Positions 1 through 10,189 of a stretch of 64,000 nt of DNA are shown piece by piece (the stretch's first letter is position 1; each line of letters opens with the position of its first letter). The stretch comes from Symbiodinium microadriaticum (Eukaryota; Sar; Dinophyceae; Suessiales; Symbiodiniaceae). A program made the position numbers and the translations under genes. The notes beneath the pieces were generated by a model. That model searched no databases and had not been told where the DNA came from. It was given only the letters and a program-made list of their open reading frames with translations. The DNA lies in the NCBI GenBank assembly GCA_001939145.1, contig LSRX01001085.1:146034-210033 (forward strand). The letters are read 5' to 3'.

Positions 1-650
1 CCCTTGCGATTTCCAATTTTGGGATCATCTGCTGATAAAAAAACTTAGGGGGACGCCCCTTGCGATTTTGAATTTTGAAATCATATGTTGATGAAAAACT
101 TAGGGGGGCACCCCTTGCATTTCCAATTTCAAGACTCATATTTTTATAGAAAAACTTCGGGGGACACCCCTTGCGATTTTGCACATCTTCGTAAAAAAAA
201 CTTAGGGGGACACCCCTTGCGATTTGGAATTCTGGAATCTGGTGCTTATGGAAGCTTAGGGGAACACACCCCTTGCGAGTTTGAAGTTTGGGATCCACTT
301 CATGTAAACAACCTAGAGGGACATCCCTTGCGATTTCCAATTTTGGGATCATCTGGTGATAAAAAACTTAGGGGACACCCCTTGCGAAATGGAATTCTGG
401 AATCTTGTGCTTATGGAAGCTTAGGGGAACACCTCCTTGCGAGTTTGAAGTTTGGGATCCACTTGTTGTAAACAACCTAGGGGGACATCCCTTGCGATTT
501 CCAATTTTGGGATCATCTATTGATAAGAAACTTAGGGGCACACCCTTTGCGATTTTGAATTTTGTGATCATCTATTTGTTAAATTAAAAAGCTGGACTTC
601 CCTTGCGATTTTGAATCCTGGGATCATATTTTCGTAAAAAAAACTTAGGG
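1..650. repeat. 55-bp tandem repeat with 165-bp higher-order period
   Basis: About twelve degenerate units of 54-58 bp, each carrying a core like CCCCTTGCGATTT followed by an AT-rich part (TTTTGGGATCATCTG, then a run of A and CTTAGGGG). Cores lie near 1, 56, 112, 167, 213, 269, 324, 378, 434, 489, 543 and 599. Some units match better three units away: the GGAATTCTGGAATCT / GCTTATGGAAGCTTAGGGGA segment at 226-262 recurs at 391-427, and the CCAATTTTGGGATCATCT segment at 335 recurs at 500. This makes a 165-bp higher-order repeat. The array reaches the window edge, so its full length is unknown. Small ORFs across it are repeat translations, not genes. Confidence 0.9.
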
Positions 651-669
651 TGACGGCCTATTTACTTGG

Positions 670-1578
670 ATGGTTTACGAGCATCTGGATTTGGACGAGC
701 TGCTCATCGCAACATGCAGTTGCCGATGGCAACATCACCGCCTCAAGCATCTTGGTTGGCTGAATATTACCGCGCCTTCACCTTGTAATGTCAAGTTGTT
801 GAGCCTCATGTCTGCAGTCACAACGCTGTCCGCAGTCGTCATTAGTGGCACTCGACCTGACGGTTCTGCAGATGCTGATGTTGCTGCACGGCTGCCTTTT
901 GCTCTGACTGCGGTGCCAAAGCTTACCCGGCTCATCCTGACGGGTGGGGCAGGCTGGCACGGCGAAGATAGCTCCGAGGATGTGATGGATATAATCTACA
1001 GCTTGACGAGGAGCTTAGCAAAAGCGTGCCAAAGCATGGCTTTCCAGAACCTTGAATGGATTGACTTGGGCTATATGCATTGCCCCAAGGACTTTGATGA
1101 AACGGCTTCCTGCAGCTGTGATGTCGTGGCACAATATTTCCCCGTTGCCACCGTCATCGAGTTTCTTGTACGTGGTGACTTGTGCCTAAGCCGGTTGGAG
1201 CTACTTCAGCTGGCACTCGGTCTGGGCGTTGACTTGAGTGGCGCTTTTGATGGGAACAAGGCGATCACTGTTTTCCATCATGTCCTCAAAGGATTCCACC
1301 CCGGGGATGTTCCTTCAAGAGAAGACCTTGGCATGGACGTCGAATGCTGCGCAGTGATAAATCACATGGTTGAGTTCGGAGGTGCCCTTCCCGACTCCAA
1401 GCTGCTAGCAGATGCGTGGAATGGAGAGCTGTTTGAGTTTGATTTCCCGGGTTATGCCGACTGCTTGTCAGCGTGGCTGCTTTCCGGCGACGTACGCCAG
1501 AAGAAGTTCGTGTGGCATCGGGAAAAGAGACACGGGCTGATCCTCAAACCGTGGGACGGTCCAATCCTTAGCATTTAA
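670..1578 (+). CDS. hypothetical protein, F-box-like N-terminus
   Basis: A 302-codon uninterrupted frame with mixed, protein-like composition. It is the only convincing plus-strand gene. Residues 1-40 (pattern MVYEHLDLDELLIATCSCRW then HHRLKHL) resemble an F-box helix pair, with hydrophobic residues, LDLDEL, and Cys-x-x-x-W spacing. This is inference from pattern only. The middle has leucine-rich, LRR-like stretches (LTRLILTG, NLEWIDLGY), and residues about 185-270 have ankyrin-like hydrophobic spacing. If the F-box is real, the protein would be an SCF substrate receptor. The frame is open upstream of the ATG through GDGLFTW to a possible acceptor (TTAG at about 647), so an upstream exon may exist and the 55-bp repeat array may lie in an intron or the promoter. 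No known orthologue is recognised. Confidence 0.5.
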   Translation: MVYEHLDLDELLIATCSCRWQHHRLKHLGWLNITAPSPCNVKLLSLMSAVTTLSAVVISGTRPDGSADADVAARLPFALTAVPKLTRLILTGGAGWHGEDSSEDVMDIIYSLTRSLAKACQSMAFQNLEWIDLGYMHCPKDFDETASCSCDVVAQYFPVATVIEFLVRGDLCLSRLELLQLALGLGVDLSGAFDGNKAITVFHHVLKGFHPGDVPSREDLGMDVECCAVINHMVEFGGALPDSKLLADAWNGELFEFDFPGYADCLSAWLLSGDVRQKKFVWHREKRHGLILKPWDGPILSI

Positions 1579-2150
1579 ACGCATAAATCCTAAACAGTTC
1601 CCTAAGCCCGAAACCGTAACAGTGAGACCCACCGGGCCTAAGAGCTCTCTAGGGCTTGAGGCTGCTAGAAGTCAGTTTTTTTAGGGTTTAGGGTTTAAGG
1701 TTTTGATTTTGGGGCTAGGGTAAGTTTTTGGCGGCTCCCTCCAGGGCTCCATCGCTCCAGCTTAAGTGGCTGTCGTTTCAATTTTGAGGGTTTTTGGTTG
1801 AGGATCCAGGGTAAAAGGCCATAACTACAGTAACTATATCGTGATCATATCAAAATTGCGAATAATCCTGTAAATGATGCCTGTGTTTTGCATATCTCCC
1901 TGATGATACATCACTCCTGAAATATGTACGGACATTAGACACTGAACTGTTTCATCACCTTGAGTGTTCATTCATTGACCGCGATGGGACCAACAATTGT
2001 TGTCTGTAATACTAGTATGCGGGAACGAGATTTTTTCGTCGAATTACTTATCGGGTTGTGCTTTGTATTTCGGTATGTGCTTCTATATTACATTTTGCTT
2101 TCCATTATGTGCTGAAGATAACAAAACGTGGTTATATAGACCCTAAAGGT
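1579..2150. other. Spacer with telomere-like tract
   Basis: No coding signal is seen. A degenerate TTTAGGG tract lies at about 1679-1705. GC content falls towards the AT-rich island that follows. Confidence 0.5.
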
Positions 2151-4745
2151 ATCGGCCACATATATATATATATTTATTTATTTATTTATCTATAAAAATT
2201 CTCTTGAAACTAAGATTTAAATCAGATCTATATTTTTAGATAAATATTGAAAGATAAGATTTAGATTCTAGAAAGATTTTTTAATTTGAAATAATTTTAA
2301 AAAATGATATTAGTTAAAATCACAATAATTAGAAAATCTGATTTATAGAATCTTATGATAATATTATAGATTCGTTATTTTTAATAATAAGATAAGAGAG
2401 ACATAATGAATTTTTAATATCATGATAATGATTTAATCAAGCAAATATTCTTGAAAAAAATAATTCGCACTTAGCTAAGAATAATGAGGCTCTTAGAAAT
2501 CCATCCATATAAAGATATTAATTGACAAGAGAATCTATAAATAAAAATAAACTTCAAAATTAGCATTATATGTTCGTCCAAATTGATCAATTTATCGATA
2601 ATATATAATATATAGTATAATTAAGAATGAAGACGGCATATTGATTGAAAAATATTCTTGATTTTATATTTATTGGGGATAATAGAAATTATCGGATTTA
2701 TTTATTTTTATAATGAACGTCTGCTAATTTCCAGCAATTATGGGCTATCCTATTAAAATTTTCTGATCTGCCAAATACAGGACCTTTAGGTATATATAGT
2801 CGTGACTTTAGCATGCGAATCGCAATATTATATAGATGGATTTCTTGCGACTCCTTGGCGAAAGCAAGAAATCAAATCTATCTTGATGAGCTATGGGCCA
2901 CGTTATTGAGTGATGCCGATCAATAGATTAGCGGATATTTGACGTCTGCTGACCTAGAATATTTCTCTCATTATATGGTCCCGGGTAATCAGCATAATTA
3001 GCATAATTTCAACCAATGATATATCAAATATCCTTTTTAGCAAATTCTTAATATAGATATGAGAATTTTAATTACTACGCTATAAGATCTCTCCAAATAT
3101 TTCATGAATTCATAATTAAGAATAGAATATTTTCTTTTCTCCGAAGCGGGTAATACGATCATCAATCTATTTAGCGAGAATCTATATATAACAATCTGAA
3201 ATATATATATATATATACATCAATCTTATTATTCGCGATGATTCTTGATATTATAATGTTATATAGATTCTTTTATTTGATATATGAATTCATAATTGAA
3301 AAATCTTATTATCATACCTCTTAATAGATAAAATGATCAATAATCTATTGATATCTATCAATATATAGTTTCAAATAAAAAAATAGATATAAAATCTAAT
3401 ATATATATATATATATATTCTTTCCAAAGACTTAGTATAAATATATTCAGATATATAAATGAACAATATATAATATGAGCAGCAATTAAAATGATAATAT
3501 TAGCTTAGATTCTCTTTATTTTCTGCCCAAAATTATTAGATCTATCTTAGCAAAGATCGTGATCAATTATATAGATTTAATTTCAAAGCTTTAATTTCAG
3601 AATTATTATTATTATTAAGATATTAGCAAATCTTTGCAAAAAAAATTTAATTCGAATCACGAATTCCATAGCTGAATTCATTCAATTCATGTAAATTTAA
3701 ATAATAATAGCTAATGAATGCTGAATAAATCATATCGAATAAATTTTTCTTTATAAAATTATCATATTTTTCGAAAATTAAAATTCTATTAAGTTTTTAA
3801 AGCATGAATCAAATTCAAAAAATATTTATTCAAGGCTGAAGAATTCCATTGTCATGAAAATAATATTCAAAAAATCATTTAATATATAGCAAGAAATAAT
3901 AATATCAATCAGAAAACAAATTTTAATAAATATATTAAATATTAGAGTGGATCCGTCCAAAAGCGAGGGGGAACAGAGCTTGCAAATCATATTATCATTG
4001 AAATATTTATTATTTCCAATAACAGGGAAAAGGTCTATAATATTTTTCCATTGAACTATTTATCATTTATCAAATAATTTCCAGAAATAAAGAGATAGAA
4101 ATCCAAATAAATAGGCAGGTAGAATTAATAGAAATAGATAGAGATATTCAGATAAATAGATAGAGATAGAATAACAGACAAATAAATAAATAAATTCAGA
4201 CAAATTCAAACAAGAAGATATAAATAGACGACTATAAATAATAGAGATTCAATAATTAATATTCTTTTTAATTCATATCGGTTCAAAGATATTTCGATAA
4301 TTCGGGAGCAACGATTATTAATAATATTCGGCTCGTCGAATAACGTATCCAAATACTCAAATTTTCACGAATTAAGATAATTAAATCATTATCTTATGCC
4401 TATAATTAATTAGAGATTTTTTCTATTCGATTCTCATAACTAATATTCCTTTATTTCGCCGATAATATTTATCTTTATCAATAATATTCAGAATTATAAT
4501 AATCATAATTACGAGACTCCGACATATTTTATAAATTCTCAATTTCAATCAAATTTAAACAAGAATAAAATTACATTATAATTCTTTATTTATTCTAATA
4601 ATATATTTATATATCTTCTATCTCGAATAAATTATTATAATAAAAAATCATTGAGAAAGTAATATAGATTCAAACAGAAATAAATATATAAATAATAATA
4701 ATACAGACATACAGCTCGACATATTTAGACCGAGATAAAAATATA
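2150..4745. other. AT-rich island
   Basis: About 2.6 kb of very AT-rich DNA (roughly four fifths A+T by eye), sharply distinct from the GC-balanced flanks. It is packed with TA-rich words (ATATAT runs at 2158-2172, 3199-3217 and 3400-3418) and stops in all frames. The left edge is near the ATATATAT run at 2160 and the right edge near 4745, where the GACAGA array begins. I do not recognise plastid, mitochondrial or transposon genes. One part (2720-2926) is less AT-rich and holds a 67-codon open stretch, listed separately. It could be a captured foreign or organellar fragment, or a locally biased segment. Confidence 0.75.
2720..2926 (+). pseudogene. 67-codon open stretch inside the AT-rich island
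   Basis: Reading from TCT at 2720 to TAG at 2924-2926 there are 67 sense codons. The translation is protein-like (ANFQQLWAILLKFSDLP, then GPLGIYSRDF, AILYRWI and LDELWATLLSDADQ). GC content is visibly higher here than in the surrounding island, whose other frames are closed within a few codons. There is no start codon at the beginning, and an in-frame TGA lies just upstream, so this is at best a coding relic. The family is not recognised. Confidence 0.3.
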
Positions 4746-4749
4746 AATG

Positions 4750-5650
4750 GAGACTGACAAACAGACGGACAAACAAACACGCAGACAGAGAGAGAGACAG
4801 AGAGACAGAGAGACAGAGAAACAAAGACACAGAGAGACAGAGAGACAGAGAGAGACAGAGAGAGACAGAGAGAGACAGAGAGAGACAGAGAGAGACACAG
4901 AGAGACACAGAGAGACAGAGAGAGACAGAGAGAGACAGAGAGAGACAGAGAGAGACAGAGAGAGACAGAGAGAGACAGAGAGAGACAGAGAGAGACAGAG
5001 AGAGACAGAGAGAGACAGAGAGAGACAGAGAGAGACAGAGAGAGACAGAGAGAGACAGAGAGAGACAGAGAGAGACAGAGAGAGACAGAGAGAGACAGAG
5101 AGAGACAGAGAGAGACAGAGAGAGACAGAGAGAGACAGAGAGAGACAGAGAGAGACAGAGAGAGACAGAGAGAGACAGAGAGAGACAGAGAGAGACAGAG
5201 AGAGACAGAGAGAGACAGAGAGAGACAGAGAGAGACAGAGAGAGACAGAGAGAGACAGAGAGAGACAGAGAGAGACAGAGAGAGACAGAGAGAGACAGAG
5301 AGAGACAGAGAGAGACAGAGAGAGACAGAGAGAGACAGAGAGAGACAGAGAGAGACAGAGAGAGACAGAGAGAGACAGAGAGAGACAGAGAGAGACAGAG
5401 AGAGACAGAGAGAGACAGAGAGAGACAGAGAGAGACAGAGAGAGACAGAGAGAGACAGAGAGAGACAGAGAGAGACAGAGAGAGACAGAGAGAGACAGAG
5501 AGAGACGGAGAGAGACAGGGAGAGACAGAGACAGACAGAGAGAGACGGAGAGAGACGGAGAGAGACGGAGAGAGACGGAGTGAGACGGAGAGAGACAGAG
5601 AGAGACAGAGAGAGACAGAGAGAGACAGAGAGAGACGGAGAGAGACCGGG
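4750..5650. repeat. AGAGACAGAG decamer satellite
   Basis: A near-perfect (AGAGACAGAG)n array. It is uninterrupted from about 4915 to 5505 and degenerate at both ends, with GACGGAGAGA variants at 5505-5650. Long frames on both strands are repeat translations of RQRETERD or LSLSVSLC type and are not genes. Confidence 0.95.
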
Positions 5651-5842
5651 AAGGACAGAGAAGGACAGGACAGGACAGGACAGGACAGGACGGGACGGGA
5701 CAGGACAGGACAGGACAGGACAGGACAGGAGAGGAGAGGACAGGACAGGACAGAGAGACTCAGGGAGACAGACAGAGAGACAGACAGAGAGACAGAGAGA
5801 GAGACAGAGAGAGAGACAGACAGACAGACAGACAGTGCTACT
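5650..5842. repeat. GGACA pentamer and GACA tetramer repeats
   Basis: (AGGAC)n from about 5653 to 5752, then GACAGAGA and (GACA)n to about 5835. It is the decayed right end of the GACAGA satellite. Confidence 0.9.
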
Positions 5843-5889
5843 CGAGCGGCCCTGAAATCGGTCCTCCAAGCCTGATTTAGGACATGCTC

Positions 5890-6085
5890 CCGGTACAAAA
5901 ATTTCGGAAATTATATTACCGCGAGCACATCTCAAATTTTTTGGAAATTTCATTACCGCGAGCATGCCTACCGAAAATTTCGGAAATTTTATTACCGGGA
6001 GCGTGTCCCTCTCGAGCTACCAAAGTTTCGGGAAAGAATTGATCCCGTACTAAAACTTCCGAAATTTTAGTACCGCGAGACAGGC
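5890..6085. repeat. Near-palindromic AAATTTCGGAAATTT / TACCGCGAG repeat
   Basis: Four or five degenerate copies of a near-palindrome (AAAATTTCGGAAATTTTA) each followed by TTACCGCGAGC. The GCGAG ends fall near 5921, 5958, 5997 and 6074 (spacings 37, 39 and 77). No gene overlaps. Confidence 0.75.
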
Positions 6086-6119
6086 ACGCAAGAGGCTTTC
6101 AAAAGGAAACGCGCCAAAG

Positions 6120-7700
6120 GACGAGGTTCCAGGGGCCAGGGGCGCACACAAAAATAAGGAGTCGACCAGCACGACACCGTTTTATTAGAGAATATAGTAT
6201 TGATTTTTTATTTGAATCCAAAATTAACAAATAAAAATTTGATGACTTTAGATGTATATCTTATTTAGTATTTGTATCATATATTATTCTAGTAGAATAA
6301 AAAATTGAAATTTCATTGTCATTTTGTCGAGATCCAAAATGAATGCTCGAAATATCTCATCATCGATATTAATTAGCCCTACCCGACATATCTTTAAAAA
6401 ATGTACATTCAATTCGGTAAGTTGAAAATACATTCTTAGGATTCAAGTCGTCTTCGAGATTTATTATATATAGGGAAACCCATGCACCCGAAGACTCAAT
6501 GATATCTATCTTACTTATTGCCGCTCCAGATCTTCCTTCCCGCGTTCGGGACCCCGCTGTACGATCGGTCCTTCTTGACAATAGCTACAGAAGGTGTAGG
6601 GTTTAGGGAATACTATTGAAAATTCAGCCTTCTTACAAGCATGTAGTAAACCTGAAGGGGCTCAGGACATGCGTCGGAACACACGAGTACACTCCAACTG
6701 CGTCCCATCACTTCGCTTGCGCACCACCCTTCTGGAGAAGGAGTTCCCGTCATCATCGACAACCAACCTTGCCATCGCTCTGCAGTCAGATATTGCTCTG
6801 GCTACTGCGCTACCCAAACTGACATGGCACGCGCTCTTTGCAGGTACAGTCTTCCTTGATACATACATACGAACAGGCTACGAAGCCGAGGCCAATGACG
6901 TGTCACAGAGACCACCTTCGCCAGGAGGAAATTCGGTGACCATCTCCTGCAACGCACGCCACCAAGCCGAGCTGAAAGTAGAAGGGTCAAAGGCCACCCC
7001 GACACCCCTTCTGCAAATAACCCTTAAACCCTCAACCCTCAGGGAGAGTCCAGCTCGTTCTCGGTGGACTTGGTCAGGCGCAGGCGCCTGAGTCTAAGCT
7101 CCCGAGCCATTCTTGCCTCTCTTCCCTAAAAAGCACAGCGAGCTCGCAGAGCAGGAGCCAAGGCACATCTCGCCGCGCATCCGACCAGCCGGAGGCACAG
7201 GCTTAGGGACCCAAGCACCATCTACCGGCAGGAGATCCTCCACAGTCACGAGGTTCTTGACCACAAAGTTCACATGTGTGGCCGACTTGCTGATGACCAG
7301 CACGGACCTTACATCCGAAGAAAACCCCTGTGCGCATCAGTCTTCATTGTCATAGTCGTCCAAGGCACGTCTTCGCGTCTGCTGCCTTTCGAATCAAGTA
7401 GTTCACCCCCATGTCCTCCATTCACGCATGGAAGCTTGGCCGAAGCCACGACATAGACTGTAGGCGCTCTCGTACACTCTTTACGTAATGTTTGGCTGCT
7501 GGATTCCTGCTTCAATGCCGCAAGCCCTACCAAAGTCTGATCACGATGCGATGAATGTCAGAAGCTAGTAGTAGCTCTATGTCCTGCAAGCCAATCAAAA
7601 CCTAGAAAGGAAGGGCCTGACTCCTGCCCAGCCAACAGCAACAGGCGATGCATGCAATCGAATCGGGTCCTTCAGGATGGGCTCGTATTTCTCGCTGCAA
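6120..7700. other. Gene-less spacer
   Basis: A short AT-rich patch (about 6175-6480) is followed by GC-balanced DNA. Frames of up to 140 codons occur on both strands, but none shows a domain, membrane pattern or exon-like splice context. Nothing is supported as a gene. Confidence 0.4.
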
Positions 7701-7752
7701 CTCTTGTCCTTGCGATTTTGGCATTCTGGGCTTACGGAAGCTTGCTTCGGCA
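7700..7752 (+). repeat. Isolated copy of the 55-bp repeat unit
   Basis: The segment around 7708-7748 (CTTGCGATTTTGGCATTCTG, then GGCTTACGGAAGCTT) matches the core and the GCTTATGGAAGCTT part of the window-start array, 7 kb away. It looks like a single dispersed unit. Confidence 0.55.
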
Positions 7753-7754
7753 AC

Positions 7755-9365
7755 GCATTTTCAGATTTCCGGCACTGTGAACTTCTTAGTAGGAGGCACT
7801 GCCACAGCTCCTTACACATTGCCTGTCCATCCCTTGCTATCTACACACTCTACGGCCGGATGAGGCACATGAGGTATCACCCTCCCTTTTGCCAAAGCCA
7901 GACTGCTGTGTCTGTTCGTGCAGTGGGAAAAGAGAGCCATCCAACACCGACCCCTTGATCCGCAAGTCCCATCATCTTTTTCAAGGGTTTCTCATCACCA
8001 TTAACTACAGCAAGCTGTATTTTATCATCTTCTGCTGCATGATCACCATCACTCGCCAGCCCTGCCGGCATCCTCATCTTGCTGCAGACTCCCTGAGACA
8101 AGCTCAAAGACCCCCTAAAGCCGAGACACCAAACCAATTCAAACGTGGAGAATAGGAGCCCTTAGTGTGAAGACCCTTGAGATAGCACCTGACCTGCTTG
8201 GAAGGGACCTGTAGTGCTGACCCAAGGGTCCAGAATCCAGGTGCCGGACCACCGTGGGGCTGCCTCCCGCACGGCGCCGTTGTTGGAAGGGCTCCGTGCA
8301 GGGCTCGGGACCTGGATTCCGGAGGAAGAGTATGACAGCCTGAGGATTCTACAGCTTCTGGCACCACCAGGGCGATGGGATTTAGTCCTTCGAGGTTTCA
8401 AGGCTTGAGCCTGCTGTCCATGAGTTTGGGCTGTCACACACGGACTCTCTAAGTTCAGGGTTGCGGCTCTTGGGTTTCTTGCCTTACATATTGCCAGGAC
8501 GCTAGTACAGGGGACACAGCTGGAGATCCGCATACCAAGCTACAACGTCACTGGTAAGAACACGCAAGTTCACAAAAGAGCCCTACACCTGACGACAAGC
8601 ATGCCATCATCGACCCCAAACCATAAAAGACCTGCTTTTTCACCTAGTACACACGAAGAAGAGGAAAGGCACCAAGCAAAGGCACGGAGGTGCATACGTA
8701 CAGCGTGGCAGTAGCACGACGAGGCCAAGCATGTCAAAAGCAAAACACGTGAGAGCACGAACAGCAGTGTCCCGATTTCGAACACCGGTGCAAGAGAAGT
8801 TTAGGAAGTGCGAGGACCCATAGCATAATCACAGACTCACGACTTCTCGGGCGTTCGGGCTCTGAGCTGGCGAGAGAATTCGTTGCGGCTACTTCCCGGC
8901 TGAGGGGATAGTTTGGGGCCATGGCCTGGCACTTGGTGGGACGGGGTGGTGGAAGGGAGGCTTCACAAGGGTCCATCTGCCATGACCATTTCTTGGAGCC
9001 TGCGGCTCAGACAGTAGGCTAAAGTTGAGTTGGACGCCCGATGCTGGGGCTGCTGTGGCCGCAGAGGGCCGCCAAGCGGCTTCACGCGAACCACGCTCAG
9101 CTCTCACCAGCTGCTCAGCCTGAGATTGGATGAAACGCCTGTCGGCACCACTTCTTGACCTCAAACCTGTAAAGTATACGAACCAGTCCCGAGATCCCAC
9201 GAGGACCTCAAACCATTGAATCCCAGTCTCAAAGTCGTGTCTTCTCAAAGCAAAACCCGATGGAGGGGAGAAGAGCGGGATGCAGGCCAGGGCACTTTAA
9301 ATGTGACATGCTGTGCTCGCTGGAGAGACTGGAGCGAATATAATATCAGCGGTAGGCCTGCAACC
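7755..9365. other. Gene-less spacer
   Basis: GC-balanced sequence with several overlapping short frames on both strands. No recognisable domains, repeats or RNA genes are seen. Confidence 0.35.
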
Positions 9366-9575
9366 TCAGGGCACGGGTGAGGAGGAAGGGAAAAAAGGAT
9401 CGAAAAGCTTGGCCAGACACGGCATCGCTGCTGAGGGCACCGCGGCATAGACGAAGGCGCTGTACCACCAGATGAGGAGGCAAGCTGCACCTAAGACTAT
9501 CAGATTCAGGTTTCCGGCGAAAGCAATGAGAATACTCGTCGCAGCAACGAGAAGAAGCATGTGTATTGAGCTCAT
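9366..9575 (-). CDS. small hypothetical membrane protein (two TM segments)
   Basis: From Met at 9575 (MSSIHMLLLVAA) the frame encodes about 69 residues with two closely spaced hydrophobic segments: MLLLVAATSILIAFAG, then LNLIVLGAACLLIWWYSAFV. A short polar tail (LAKLFDPFFPSSSPVP) follows. A second minus-strand frame at 9770-10039 begins MSSLWVAVFSVGFHLV with another hydrophobic segment, so this may be one exon of a spliced membrane protein. No family is recognised. Evidence is limited to hydropathy. Confidence 0.3.
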   Translation of the reverse strand: MSSIHMLLLVAATSILIAFAGNLNLIVLGAACLLIWWYSAFVYAAVPSAAMPCLAKLFDPFFPSSSPVP

Positions 9576-9769
9576 GATCGACAGCGAGCGAGAGAGAGAG
9601 GCCAACACAAAGCGGCAGTACTATTCATGTTCACCAAATTAAAAAAATAGAAGAAAGGTCTTAACCGTAGCAATTAGTATTATCATGAAAAACATATTGC
9701 TAGTAATTAACAAACGTGACAACAGCAACAGCACTTTACATAAAACTAGCACCAGCAGCTGGAATTTTG

Positions 9770-10039
9770 CTAATGGTGGCAGAAGCCATACGCAGCACGA
9801 CGAACAGCAACCTGCAGGCCATCAGCGACTTTCAGCGATTTGCATGCCAAAATGACCCCCAAAGCATGCATGGCACTGCGGCGAAATCGTGAGTCATGAA
9901 CTTCGCGAGCACCAAAGTAGTGGATTTTACAAGGGGTTCTGGAGTGCCTGGGAACATATCTGAACATGTAGATTAAGGCATAGCACGAAATAACGAGGTG
10001 AAATCCAACACTGAAGACGGCAACCCACAGTGAGGACAT
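9770..10039 (-). CDS. possible membrane-protein exon
   Basis: An 89-codon frame. Residues 4-30 (LWVAVFSVGFHLVISCYAL) form a good signal-anchor or TM segment, followed by a basic region (RYVPRHSRTPCK). Its 5' end lies exactly at the left copy of the 79-bp tandem duplication (10031-10188), so the duplication may have duplicated a promoter or start region. It could pair with the two-TM frame at 9366-9575 by splicing. No homologue is recognised. Confidence 0.25.
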   Translation of the reverse strand: MSSLWVAVFSVGFHLVISCYALIYMFRYVPRHSRTPCKIHYFGAREVHDSRFRRSAMHALGVILACKSLKVADGLQVAVRRAAYGFCHH

Positions 10040-10188
10040 ATTCTAAAAATTGATTATCGTCGTCGTGTACACCGGTGCGCTGCCGGCCATAGTACTGGGT
10101 GGTAGCGTGTGAGGACATATTCTAAAAATTGATTATCATCGTCGTGTACACCGCTGCACTGCCGGCCATAGTACTGGGTGGTAGCGTG
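10031..10188. repeat. 79-bp direct tandem duplication
   Basis: The segment from TGAGGACATATTCTAAAAAT at 10031 is repeated from 10110 with only a few substitutions. Each copy ends in TACTGGGTGGTAGCGTGT. Confidence 0.95.
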
Positions 10189-10189
10189 T

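Noticed and set aside
4648..5965. 400-codon Leu/Ser/Val and Arg/Glu-rich frames on both strands
   Set aside because: Products of the decamer satellite; both strands and several frames are open only because the unit lacks stops.
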